This document shows, in pieces, positions 10,716-21,823 of a stretch of 64,000 nucleotides of DNA. Numbering within the stretch: position 1 is the first letter of the stretch; each line of letters begins with the position of its first letter. Origin of the DNA: Terana coerulea (Eukaryota > Basidiomycota > Agaricomycetes > Polyporales > Phanerochaetaceae); contig JAKOGH010000005.1 in the NCBI GenBank assembly GCA_024811115.1, positions 186,001 through 250,000 of the forward strand, given 5' to 3'. Position numbers and translations under genes: made by a program. A model generated the notes under the pieces. That model worked only from the letters and a program-made list of their open reading frames with translations, had not been told where the DNA came from and searched no databases.

Positions 10716-11518
10716 TCAGAATGTCAATTTCAGTCCTTTGTACCAGACATAAAACCAAACCAAACCGAGGCTTAAAACGGCTGGCCCGAGATCAAGCTGC
10801 GCAATAGCATAGATCCAGGCCGTTGCCAACGGGGAAGCTAACGAATATAAGATCAGCGTAAGGTGCAACAGGGTCACATCACAAACCGTACCATCTTCAT
10901 ATTGTCCAGCCAATTTGCCCAATTTATCATGTATAGTAGGCGTGAGCCGGAGACACAGGAAATTATCAGGAATGCAAGTTGCATAAATCGGTTGTGCTTG
11001 TACCGATTCGCTGGAATAGTAGTGAGCATCCAATACAGCGCAACAGTAGGAGGACGCACTATAGAAAATAAATAAAGCAATGACTGTGTTTGAAGGTCTC
11101 AGCGTATGATCGAAGGCATGAGATACAATGAGATCCAATGCGTACTAGGAATTCCTGGTATCATCCGGTCTGCGAGAGCTTCATAAGTCGGCTTCCTGCC
11201 ATACTGGTAGTGAACGAGACTAAGTAGCAAGTGAGTGCTTGTGCATGACGATGCTGAATATTATACATACATCTCCATCATAAGAAGCAAAAAGCAAAAA
11301 GGAATAATAAGAGCTGTTGCCGCGAAAATCTCCTCAGTGAGAGGTGATAGTAGCTGCTCTTCCTCTGGCTGTTCCTTGACTTTAACCTTGTCGGTCTTTT
11401 CAATCTTCTGCAGGACACCGGATTCCCGAATGATGCGCCATTGGTCGTCCTCTGAAATGTCGACAAGTGGTTTCTGCGTTTCTGCAGTTGGAGCCGGCTC
11501 CTTGCGTTTCTTGGCCAT
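10716..11518 (-). CDS. Conserved fungal multi-pass membrane protein (possibly DUF7719 family)
   Basis: Exons read from 11518 downwards: 11518-11271 (MAKKRKEPAPTAETQ, then DISEDDQWRIIRESGVL and the first membrane segment EEIFAATALIIPFCFLLLMM), 11219-11146 (LVHYQYGRKPTYEALADRM) and from 11058 (RPPTVALYWMLTTIPANRY, then further membrane segments). The last exon ends SPLATAWIYAIAQLDLGPA and YVWYKGLKLTF. The pattern of a short charged N-terminus, four or so membrane spans and the W.YAIAQLDL motif matches a small uncharacterised fungal family, which I believe is DUF7719. The last junction does not work cleanly: the donor after WLDNMKM (GTACGG) leaves phase 0 while the only nearby acceptor needs phase 1, so a one-base error or unusual splice is possible. 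The cellular role is unknown. It is divergent from the FSAF1-like gene. Confidence 0.7.
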
Positions 11519-11745
11519 GGCGGTCGTGTGCAAGCTGGCCGCGACTCGCGGGCATGACGCGCCGGACGGGCTGCGCGTGCCGAGTCTCGGCAGAGTCGCA
11601 ATGCGACCATGTGTTTGGCGCCCATGAACATTTTGGGCGCTAAGACTACTCAGCTGGCTTCCGCCGCCACCGTTACTATTAGCCCAGACTGCACAGGACG
11701 TGCTCATATACAAACATCTACGACATCTTTAACAAATCAAGGAAG
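11519..11745. promoter_or_regulatory. Bidirectional intergenic promoter region
   Basis: A 227-bp gap between the divergent starts of the membrane protein (minus) and the 40S assembly factor (plus). An upstream in-frame extension of the minus gene reaches 11713, so its true start could lie further up. I chose 11518 because homology-like sequence begins at MAKKRK. No specific binding site was identified. Confidence 0.4.
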
Positions 11746-12964
11746 ATGGCAGAAGACAAAGATCAGCTACTGAATATGCTGGAGGCGTACGGGCAGCAGT
11801 TTATGTCTTCGTTTGATTCCTCGGCATTCTCTGGTAAGCGCAAGGAAAATGCGCCTGAAGCGGGCCCGAGTTCAGGGAGGAAGAAACAAAAGGTGGTAGC
11901 AACACCGGTATTGGATGAAGAAGAGGAGTGGGACGGGTTCGGAGGCTCGGGGGATGAAGACGAAGAGGCAGAAAGCTCCGAAGGTGAGCAGTATGCCTAA
12001 CTCGTTCTGCGCTTGCCCTATAATGGTTGATAGACGAGCACGAGAATGCGGGCAGCTCGATGCCGGACAACGTTGTCGTGTTCTCGGAGCCTAGGACGAA
12101 ATCTGGTGCGGCACCGGCAATAAGCTCAAAAGCTCAAATGAAGGCATTCATGGTGGGTGCGTCCTGTATGTGCTCATCGTCCGCATATCAGAGGTTAAAT
12201 CTGCATGTAGTCTTCGAAGGTCACAAAGGTCACAAATGAGCCTTTAAATGCAATGGATGACCTAGGCGACAAGGAAAAAGACGAAGATGAAGAAATGTGA
12301 GTGGCGCCTTACAGAACAGTCCATATACCAGAGGCTCACATTGAACCCTCTAGGTCTAATGCGCAAAATGATGTCCTTCTTCACAAACTGATCCACACGA
12401 AAATCTTGTCTGGTTCATTAAACCCAGATCTCGACCTCACCCCTGCCCAACGTCGAAAAGCGTTAGCCGGACGAGTCCTCGAGGCCGCGGGTCAGGTCAA
12501 ATTGGGGAAAGGCGAAACTACAGTGCGCCACAAGGAGCACAACAGGGCCGCAAAACATATCCGAGACGGTCTGAAAGCGAAACAGGAGGAGCGCAACGAG
12601 AAGAAGCTCGAGGAGGTCGGTACCCCACCTTGCGCCTTCATGTCATGCACGCGTCACTCATCAGCTTTGATAGGCGAAACATATGGGCAACTACCACCCG
12701 ATGTTCAAGAAGCTGTATGAAGACAACTTGGAGAACAAGCCGAAAGCGAAGCGGGAGCGTGGACTGGGCATGGGTGTCGGCAAATTCTCTGGAGGTGTCC
12801 TGAAGCTAAGTAGAAGCGAGATCGCTTCCGCTGTAGAATCAACAAGTCGCGGTCGCGGTGGGCGGGGTGGAGGCAGAGGCAGAGGTGGCAATGGTAGAGG
12901 CAGAGGCGGTAGCGGCAGAGGCAGAGGAAGCAGTGGCAAGAGCGGTAGAAGCAGAGGTCATTAG
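11746..12964 (+). CDS. 40S ribosome assembly factor, FSAF1/Faf1-like (human C1orf131 type), with C-terminal RGG tail
   Basis: Nucleolar factor of the small-subunit processome, needed for 18S rRNA maturation in yeast (Faf1). Five exons (11746-11983, 12034-12152, 12211-12296, 12354-12615, 12674-12964) join in phase. The N-terminal half is acidic and disordered (PVLDEEEEWDGFGGSGDEDE). The conserved core follows: NDVLLHKLIHTKILSG, RRKALAGRVLEAAGQVKLGK, KEHNRAAKHIRDGLKAK and AKHMGNYHPMFKKLYEDN, in the order seen in the family. After the core come about 35 residues of RGRGG repeats (12840-12960), which are not part of the yeast or human proteins as I know them and suggest RNA binding. The family call is firm; the role rests on orthologues. 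Confidence 0.85.
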
Positions 12965-13312
12965 CTGGTATACATCTGTTCTCTTGAGTGCTGCTAGTTA
13001 CCATACTACCTACTCTGCGGCGCTACCGAGCATCACGTCGCACGATACAATGCAACATCGTGCATGAGAGGAAGACAGATGGATTCATTGGTTGGCATAC
13101 GGCTCATAACGTGGCATACAGGTGCATAATGTTTGTAATCCTAGTAAGTTACTGCATATTCCTTGTGAGATTTTGAAGTTCATAAAGCAACCGGCTCAGC
13201 TCGGTCAGTGTCGTCCGCGTCCACTGTCATACGACCGGGTACCAGAAGACCGGCTTGATACGCTCCTTGGACCAAGGGTCAACAGACAGCACACTGGTTT
13301 TGACCAAGGCAC
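12965..13312. other. Intergenic between convergent genes
   Basis: 3' flanks of the FSAF1-like gene (plus) and of the disordered-protein gene (minus). No further coding signal recognised. An alternative end of the minus-strand gene could lie as far left as about 13240. Confidence 0.5.
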
Positions 13313-15031
13313 TCACCCAGATGGCTTTCGACGCTCGTCCAGATAAATTATATTCGATCGCGACTCGCGTGATCGGCTGCTGTGCGACCTCTCTTCGTAT
13401 CTCGGCCTGTGCGAGGACTGTTCCGAGTGTCGACTAGAGCCCCGTCTTGAATAACATAGACGCGTAATAAGTATCAGGATGAAGCGAGTACGCATATAAA
13501 CACTCACGAAGATGACGTGTCTGTGGGCGGGATAAACACCACGTTCGGTGACGAAGCAGATGAGGACTTCCTGGCGCTTTGGTAGCTCCTGGAGGATTCA
13601 TGCCTACCGAGCGACAAATGAGCAAAGCCATGAAGCTTACACAAAGCGAACAATCGTACCGAGTATAGTCAGGTCTCTCGGGCTGCTTGCCAGAGCGATG
13701 CGACCTGTATGACCTGGTATCACCTCTTGGGTCATCGTAGTAGTTGCGACGTTGGTGTCGAGAATTGTATTCCCTGTCCCGGGAGTAGAAGTCATCATCC
13801 GAACCGTTCTGGTGTTGATATGCGTAATCCAGTGAAGACTCGTCGCCGAACCCTAGCCTATACGCGTTGCGTTAGATGCTACCGAAGATTGACTTTGCGA
13901 AGCCTTACCTCCCAATCTCGTTGCCGTTATCGTCCTCGATAATAACGGGACGCTGCTTGCGAGGTTTGTATCGCCCGCTGAAATCACCCACCCTATAATA
14001 CTGTCAATGACGTTCAATTTCGTTGCTGCGAATGACCTACCTGCTAAGCTCATGACCTTCGTCGTCCTGAAAGATAACTGGCGCTCCGCCAGGGATCACA
14101 TAATATAGTGTCCTTTTTGCCGTTACGGCCTCGCTCGACCACCACGACGCATGGTGGGTACTCTTGCTCCTCCAGCGTTCTATCGCTAGATGGGCTACGG
14201 CGCTACAGTGACTGTCAGCCTTCTGTCTCAAGACACGGCGTGGGGTGCACTCACCCTTCTGTAGTCGTCTCGTTGACTTTGGTACCGACGCTCCTCCTGC
14301 CTGCCACGGTGCTGGCTCGTGGAGCGCACGAACTCAGGCTGCATGCTGGGCACGGTCATGTTCGGCACCAGAACCGGCTGGTGCGGCTGTTCCGCATACG
14401 CGTTCCTCGCTTCCGCTGGCATCATCGGCGGCGGCACCGGCGGCATAGAGGGCATGAGGTGGACGTCTCTGGGGCTGTGTCGCGGTGTCCCCTGAGGTGA
14501 CAAGGGCACCTCGGTGACGGGCCGCGTAGACGGCCCATGGTCTGCGAACGCATCTTGAATACGGCCTAGAGAGCCGCGGGAGTTTTCTCGCTGAACGATG
14601 GGCACGGCAGTGTCGTAGTGTCTCCCGGTGTGATAGTTATAGTGGTCGTCCATGGGTGTTACGGTCGCCTGTGAGGCGGGACGGTAATAGTCATCATCGC
14701 GAACCGAAGGTCGGCGTTGCCTGCTTCTGCTGCTGGTGTGGTAACTTCCAACACCTGCGTAAGACTCAGAGTCGGGGTAGTCTATCACCTCCTCTTCCCA
14801 CTGTGGGTTCTTCGGATTGATGAGCCTGCGTACAGAAAGGAGAGAAAGGGTTGGACATACTCGTCTATCTCGCGGGTCCCTGGATGTTGTTTGTGGGATA
14901 ACCCTGCTCCAGGCAGAATTCTGGGCTTGGTGCTGGTCGAATCGTCCATAATCTTCAGGCTCATACGCGGCATATTGCTCAGCGCGAGCACGTTGCTTTG
15001 ACCGACCGAGCGACGGGAATAGACGAGGCAT
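13313..15031 (-). CDS. Disordered Pro/Arg/Tyr-rich protein with repeated 'VI.D..G.E' segments, unknown function
   Basis: Starts MPRLFPSLGRSKQRARAEQY at 15031; an intron near 14860-14825 follows RDPRDR. The next exon is long and low-complexity (ID YPDSESYAG, SSRSRQRRPSVRD, LMPSMPPVPPPMMPAEARN). Later exons contain TLYYVIPGGAPVIFQDDEGHE and, after VGDFSGRYKPRKQ, RPVIIEDDNGNEIGR. These are two related short segments in which a beta-strand is followed by D-D/E-x-G-x-E, suggesting a degenerate internal repeat. The 3' exon appears to be the Arg/Ser-rich frame ending SNIIYLDERRKPSG at 13313. No membrane segment, signal peptide or enzyme motif is visible. It looks like a basidiomycete-restricted family. 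The internal exon borders between 13440 and 14230 are only partly resolved. Confidence 0.6.
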
Positions 15032-15730
15032 GGCGGAAATCGCAAGAGGACAGAAAGGAAGGGGTGAGAGGAGCGTAGACTATATCTCCTACCGGCGGAG
15101 GGACAAGCCTGAGACTCGTTGGTTCAAGCGGATGCTTGAAGCATGGGTGGGGTTGTTCCCCCACGTAGCGAACGATTAGTTCTCATATGCAGGAGCAATG
15201 AGGTCAACATGAGGAGAGTGCGAGGTCAACGTCGCCCCTAGGAAGCAGGTCAGTATGAGATTGCGTACCCATCTTCATACTCCGGGCGCGCGTTGAGTTT
15301 GGCACGCTGCTGAGGTGCACCCGCCAAACTGCCGGAGAGCCATATTGATACGGAAAGAATGCTGATATGCCGAACTCAACCTTGTTCCCGTGATTCCTTC
15401 TTCTCCAGCGTGTTTGTGGGACGCGTAGAAGCCGCCCAATACCCGCACGGCCAGGCGGCTCGGCAGTCTGTATTCTAAAAATCCATGAAACCTACATTCT
15501 CATTGGCGACACGTGCCTATAAAGACAACAATGACAATCGATCCGAGGCATGTATGCGAGCCTCTGTAACTAATCAGCGATCAGAACATCGCCTTGCATC
15601 TGCTCTCACTCAAAAGGAAAGGTGTCAGGTAGAGAGACCTTGCAGAGAGAATTTGTGGGAACTCACGTTTGACCACAGCAGGACCCTACGTAGGGCCCAG
15701 GGTTCAATGGGCGTAAAGAGGGAGATCCGG
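15032..15730. other. Intergenic, presumed promoter of the disordered-protein gene
   Basis: About 700 bp upstream of the minus gene starting at 15031 and downstream of the ZNRD2-like stop at 15731. A plus-strand open frame at 15485-15877 is the mirror of the ZNRD2-like last exon and has no motif of its own. Confidence 0.5.
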
Positions 15731-16891
15731 TCACCGGTGGGTTTGCTGCAGCTGCAGAACATGCAGCAACGCCTGGGAGACTTTGCTGATAGCGTCAGCG
15801 GTCTGGCCAATTTGGACCGGATCCATGCCGTATCCGCCGGTAATAGATTTCAGTCGCTCGGTGAGAGATCGAAGTGACTGCTGCAACGCATCCGCAGCGC
15901 CTGAGGCATCCTGCTGCAAACCGACAGCCTGATCACAAGTTCAGAAACAGACTGCGATAGACTATTCCAGGCACCTACATCTCCGCTCCCGGCCTTCGAG
16001 AATGATGCTGGCGTGACAGTCTAGCGAGCAGGACATTCAGTTCAGGCCTTTTTTCTCCAATACACAAAGCGACTTACGTCTGCGATCGAGGGGAGTCGCT
16101 CAGGAATGACGGCACTGATTGGTTGTGGGTCGCGCTGGACAGTCTTGCCCTTATTCTTCAAGTGTTGGGGCTCCTCGATGATAGCGTGGGATGAAGTTGA
16201 GGGTACAGGTTGTGTTGGTGCCGAGGGTCCAAAAGAACTCGCAGATAACGGAACCAATCGTTCAATTCCATAGCTGTCGGTCTGATCTATATATACAGTA
16301 CCGCAGACGACACACTCCTGACCAATTCTGTGAGTAGAAGCGCAGACTTATGTTACATTAACAGCACGCACTTTACGAGGGTCTTTTCCACCTGCAGCCT
16401 TGGATGGGCGGACCAAAGGAATCCCATAACAGTTCGAGTTGGGGCATTCGTCTGCCAACATTGCCCATCCTTTGAGCAGTCGCTTCCCGATCTCGGTGGA
16501 AGCCAAGTCAGACTGCTGTCTCCGTCGCAAAATGTCTTCTGTGTTGACAGGAGGAAGGTCTAGTGAATCAGGGGCGCTGGACACTTCGGTCAATGGCGTT
16601 GAAGCACGAGAACTGTGGATACTAGAATCGACGCTGGAGGGCGCCGAATACGAGGAGGCTGACTTGGCAGACACAGGCTGTCCGTCGCAGTTGGCGCAAA
16701 AAGATGTTTTGGAGTCGGTAGGCGAGCGCATCAGCGGTACTCTCGAACACTTCTTGCATATGACGTCCGTGAGGACCTATTGAGACGAGACGTCAACAGC
16801 CGCAAAAGAAACGAATAACGAGTTCAAGACTTACCCAGCCTTTTAGCATATACTCACCCAGTTTGCCGGAAACGTCGATTACGGTGCTCAT
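15731..16891 (-). CDS. ZNRD2 / UPF0148-type protein with two zinc ribbons (Sjogren/scleroderma autoantigen 1 family)
   Basis: Starts MSTVIDVSGKLGEYMLKGW at 16891. Residues about 10-55 form a first zinc ribbon (KLGEYMLKGW, then CKKC, VPLMRSP, CANC). A Ser-rich spacer leads to a second copy (EIGKRLLKGWAMLADECPNSNCYGIPLVRP, completed after an intron at about 16325-16375 by ECVVCGTVYI). Both copies keep two Cys pairs. A Pro/Ser/Gln linker follows, then a C-terminal helical region with heptad-like leucines (DALQQSLRSLTERLKS, AISKVSQALLHVLQL). The human protein has a single such domain; here it is duplicated and fused to a helical tail. The biochemical role of the family is poorly known. The start is supported by homology beginning at the first Met; only 185 bp separate it from the divergent EDEM-like gene. 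Confidence 0.85.
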
Positions 16892-17076
16892 GACGGGCGA
16901 AACGAGCTGAAGGATGTGGTGGTTGTCTGGTGAGCGTAAAGTCGGAATCGCTCCGCGACGCCGAGGCTCATTAGCCCGATTGATGGCTGCCACGTGCCGG
17001 GCGCGGATGCAGATCCCCGACGGTCGACGTGGTCAGTCCCGCGTAGACGCCAGAGGTTTGGAGACTGACCAACCCC
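16892..17076. promoter_or_regulatory. Bidirectional promoter between ZNRD2-like and EDEM-like genes
   Basis: 185 bp separate the two divergent start codons, so both promoters must overlap here. No named element was recognised. Confidence 0.4.
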
Positions 17077-20000
17077 ATGCACTGGCCGACGACCTGGCCA
17101 AGGGCCTTTCTCCTCCTCGTCCTCATAACTTGGGAAAGTCAACTATGGTCTTGCCATAGCATCTGTGGCGTGGCGGCGGCCGCCTCTTGGACAAAGGAGC
17201 GAACGCTAGACACAAGGTACGTCGCGTGCAATATCTGTCAGCGTGGAACGCGACTTCATGCGTGTTCTGTGTCCCCCTACAGAAACAAGACCCGAGATTT
17301 ATGGTACCATGGCTTCACTAGCTATATGAGATACGGTGAGCACTGTGCCTCAATGTGCTACAGCGGTGGCTAATGACTTGCAATTCAAGCATTCCCCCTG
17401 GATGAGGTCGGTGCAGTCCGCTCCTATGGTCTATGAGCATTATTGACAGCCGCCGCGCAGCTGGCTCCCTTGTCATGTACCGGACGAGGTCCCGATTGGT
17501 ATAATCCGTGAGTGTTCGTGCTTGTCCGGAACGGCACCTCTCATTCTCTAGCAGCGCGAATGTAGCGACCAACGATGTTGCAGGCAACTTTTCCGTCACG
17601 TTGGTCGATGTTCTCGACACCTTCGTCATTATGAACGATCCTTCTGGCTTCAGAAATGCTGTGGCGAATGTCATCCAGTCGGTATCTTTCAACGTCAACA
17701 CTAAACCTCAAGTATTTGAGACAACTATTCGCGTCCTCGGGGGCCTCCTCTCAGCACATCAATTTGCCAGCAAGCCCGGGCAACCCTTCTACATACCATG
17801 GTATCAAAATCAGCTGCTGGACATGGCCCACGACCTTGGGAAACGACTGCTACCGGCATTCAAGACTCCCACAGGGCTCCCATATGCCCGAGTAATCATT
17901 TTGCCAGTTCGACATTGACAGAAGTGGCTCACTGGTAATCATAGGTAAATCTTAGGCATGGTGTACCTAAAGCAGAGTCCTTCGATACATGTACGTACAG
18001 TGCTTACACGAATATATTTGACGTTAAAAGGTGGAACAGGTACCGCCGGCGCTGGTTCGCTCATCCTAGAGTTTGGCACTCTTAGTCGGCTGACAGGCGA
18101 CGACCGCTTTGAAAAGGCAGCTTACAAAGCGTTCTTCGCTCTATGGAATCAAAGGTCGGACATAGGCCTGGTTGGAAACACTATTAACATTTATACTGGG
18201 GTGAGTAGCGTCATTCCCTGCGTAAGCGGTATTTGAACAAAGTTGAAAGCCTATATAGACGTGGACTGCACCCGAAGTCAACAGTATTGGAGCTGGCGTC
18301 GACTCGTTTTACGAGTATGCACTGAAATGGTATATCATGAGCGGTGCGTGTTACTCACGAAGACGAACGGGTGGGAATGTGTTAAAGGTAACCTCTATCA
18401 GGCGAGGTCGAATTTCTCGACGTATTTCAAGAAGCATACGCGGCTGTCATGCGGTACACCCGAGCTCCCGATGGATTCTGGGTGGGTACTACAAGCCTTA
18501 ACGTGTATCCAGCAACTGACGTTAACCAAGTACCGCAGCGCAAACATACACACCGTACGATTGTGCTTGGCAGGACATGTCCGAATCAATCTGAGGCATT
18601 TGCTTTAGGGAGACCCAGCGTACCTTATGGTCGACTCACTGTCGGCATTCTGGCCGGGGCTTCAGGTCTTGGCGGGTGATGTGGAGAATGCCATCAAGTC
18701 ACATATGACATGTGAGGGGGTCTAAGCAGCATGTCATAATCGTCACTGAATACACATACATCAGATTGGAACCTCTGGAAGAAGTTTGCCGGACTACCTG
18801 AAGGTACAGTAGTCCTATGGCAAGCTAGACATGCAATAATAACTGTGTTTATCAGTTTGGGACATGAACTACAGGATGGCAACTTCTTTCCAGTACCCTT
18901 TACGCCCAGAGTTCATAGAGTCAACGTGGTATCTCTACCGGGTATGTGAGCTTTTCACAGGCTCATATCTGGTATCTAATAATGGCGTAGGCTACTAAAG
19001 ATCCATTCTATCTTGACATTGGAGGTAGGTACATAATCAAGCATCTTATTTCGTTGCTGACATAGTGGTATAGAACGCGTTCTTAACGATATCTCCGCCC
19101 GCGCAAAGGTGGATTGCGGACTCACGGGCATAGAGGACCTCAGGGACAATAATCGTGTTGATCGCATGGAATCCTTCGTGCTTTCGGAAACATTGAAGGT
19201 AAATCCACGTCGTGATTTACGACGCATCTTTAATTTTCATTAGTATCTATACCTCCTGTTCGACGAAGACAACCCGCTACACAGCGACGACTCGAACATA
19301 ATCCTGACAACCGAAGGCCACCTTCTGAGCATGGACCCAGAGCACGAGAAGCCAATATCAGCCGTTCGTCGGGAGCTGAGGAGAGTAGAGCACCTTTCGT
19401 GTCCTGCATATGAATCTCCGAAGCGGGCAAACCACGCGTCTACAAGAACATCCCTAGTGTCCGGTATATATTCAAGGCACGACATGGACTACGCACGAAC
19501 GTTGGTCTCAGCACCATCGACAGGTCTGGAGGAATATGCCTGGTCGCCCAATGGCTGGTGTCAGATTCCGAAGGTCGACCTCTACGTGCGCATTCTCTAT
19601 TCTCGTTTGTCACACCTTTTTGACTTTGGCTCCTCAGAGTTACGACTTCCTGCTGTCGCCGGATGGAAAGTCCGTCGACGAAGACTTCAATCCCACTTCA
19701 AAAAAATTATGCCGGTATCAGACGGCTACGTTATTCAAGACGTCGGTGGCATCCGAGCGCATATCGTGAGCCGTATGGATGGCAAGGGATATGATGTGAC
19801 GAAATGTGAGGAACATATTCTCTATCACCTGTACGTTTCGGTAATAGATCTGTATACTCCCAGTGGGTCCTTACAGCGTCAAGACCGGCCAGATGGTCTA
19901 TGTAAATGACTCCGATCTAATACTGGCACCACTCAATGGCAAAGGCCCCGTAGAGGAGGACGGTCACGAAGGCGGACGACATCGTGTTTCCGAAGTTGCG

Positions 20001-20639
20001 CTCCGGGTCTACTACGATTTCCTCGGCTCCCCCGATGCGAACTTCCAACTGCAGCATGAGGCACCGACGGAAGCCTTCATCGCTGCCTCCACCGCTATGT
20101 TCGGCGCCGACCCGTCGGTCTCCCGCCCAGAGAGGCCCATACGATTCGGACACGGCGAAGGGGTCCGTGTCGTGCGCGACCGCGCAAATCCATACGGCTG
20201 CAGCGCGTACAAGCAGAAGTTTGCCGGCGAGGCGTTGCTGGTGAAGCGCGGCAAGTGCACGTTCCTGGAGAAGCTATTCGAGGCGACCATCGTGGGGGCG
20301 TCCGGCGTCATCGCCTTGAACGACGAGGAGATCGGCATAAACCCTTCCGCCGGCGCGGACGAACTGGAGCAAGTGGGCGACCTACTCGATGACGCCGCGA
20401 TTGTTGTCCTCAACAAGCATCACGGAGAGGTCCTCGCTGCAATGATGAACGCTGCAGACAAGCTGGGTGTGGGTCAGGTCATGGTGGCTATTGCGCCTTC
20501 AGCAGAGACGTCGCCCGCCGTGGAAAGCGAGGAATTGAGCTCATTGTCGGAGGAGGAAATGCGGCAGAAGGCGAGGGACGCGAACCGTGTCTTGTATCTT
20601 AATGGACATCCCCTGATCAATACCCGACTCATGGTGTAA
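17077..20639 (+). CDS. EDEM-like alpha-1,2-mannosidase, glycoside hydrolase family 47, with PA domain
   Basis: ER quality-control mannosidase that trims N-glycans of misfolded glycoproteins for degradation (Mnl1/Htm1, EDEM3 group). The N-terminus is a signal peptide ([19 protein letters not shown]). The GH47 domain then runs over many exons: [96 protein letters not shown]. The three acidic motifs expected for catalysis (FETTIR, DSFYEY, SETLKY) are present. The C-terminal third holds a protease-associated domain ([31 protein letters not shown]). The frame shifts once at a seven-A run (19700-19706): DFNPTSKK is in one frame and [15 protein letters not shown] in the next. One extra A would restore it, so sequencing error is likely, with pseudogene or slippage as alternatives. 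The ending LINTRLMV lacks a clear ER retention signal. Confidence 0.9.
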
Positions 20640-20727
20640 TATGTGCTCATAGCTAGTCATGTGCAAACCTCTATTCCCCGGAATTAGATGATACAGTAAA
20701 CATTCTAGTGTCAATAGCTATGAGTTT

Positions 20728-21452
20728 CTAGTCGTCAGACTGAACGATGGAGTACAGAGGTGCGTCGAGCTTAGAGCCGGCCTTAAGGAAGGTAAGTTCG
20801 ATGATGAAGAGGTACTCAGTAACTTTTCCTCCAAGCTTCGCGACGAGCTCGCCGGCTGCCTTTGCAGAGCCGCCTGTGATATGTGGTGTTAGAATAAGCA
20901 AAGACGTACGTATAGTAGGAAGTATACAGCGTACCAGTAGCGATGAGATCGTCGACCACAACCACAGTCTGACCGGGTTTGATGGCATCTGCTTGAATCT
21001 CAAAGGAGTCCTATAAAAGCCCTCTCGTCAGATACATACTTTGCATCAAGTGACGAAGCAACTCACGACACCATACTCCTTCTCATACGAGGCGGTGACA
21101 CACTGTCCAGGGAGCTTGCCTTGTTTTCGGACAGGGACGAACGCCGCGCCGAGCCTCATCGCAATGATAGGACCCAGGAGGAAACCCCGCGCGTCCAGAC
21201 CAACAACGACATCGATCTTCTTGTTCGGCGTGCTGGGGATCGTCTTGGAGGTGAGGTGGTGCACGAAGTGGGTGATGAGGGTCTCAAAAGCGACAGGGTC
21301 GCGGAGAATTGGGAAGATGTCTAGGAAGACAATTCCCTGCGTTGGTGAATGGATGAGTTACAGCATACATTGAGATGCGCTGCGTACAATACCTTCTTGG
21401 GGAAGTCAGGGTGTGCTGACAGCAAGCTCTTCAAGTAGTCAACGTCCGACAT
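20728..21452 (-). CDS. APT1: Adenine phosphoribosyltransferase
   Basis: Cytosolic purine-salvage enzyme: adenine + PRPP to AMP + diphosphate. Starts MSDVDYLKSLLSAHPDFPKK at 21452. Four or so exons read through FLDIFPILRD, VVGLDARGFLLGPIIAMRLG (substrate-binding and hood region), PVRKQGKLPG and the PRPP-binding loop VVVVDDLIATGGSA, where the two acidic residues and TGGS motif are complete. The protein ends APLYSIVQSDD at 20728. Total length about 180-190 residues is normal for the family. It is convergent with the EDEM-like gene, 88 bp between stops. Confidence 0.95.
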
Positions 21453-21823
21453 GGTCGTGGTCAAGAATGCTCAAGCACAAAGCGGACTGGTCAAGATGGA
21501 AGTCCATTCTCGAACGGGATGATCGCGGAGGGACGCAGAACGCAGTAAAATTTAGCAGACGGTGCTGCAGCGTGAGCGTCAAAGATAGCTCATAGGAATC
21601 GCATTTTAGACAGACAATGACATGCAAGCGATGTTTATGACGTCGCTCAAGCGCAGTGTGTACGAACGGAGGCAGGCAACGCGTCATGAGAGTTTTGAGA
21701 GTTCCGATTCAGCAAGCGATAATGATAGGGAGTGCACAACGAGCATAAGACATGTCATACCCTTGAGCATAGTGAGAGAAAGTCATGGATGATACAACAG
21801 TGCGACAAAAAGGTAACGACAGC
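21453..21823. other. Intergenic: promoter of APT1 and 3' flank of the eS1 gene
   Basis: About 370 bp between two minus-strand genes. No additional coding or RNA feature recognised. Confidence 0.5.

Noticed and set aside
10716..11138. 140-codon single frame read as an independent small gene
   Set aside because: Only its last third is in the real frame; the upstream part is intron and out-of-frame exon of the spliced membrane-protein gene.
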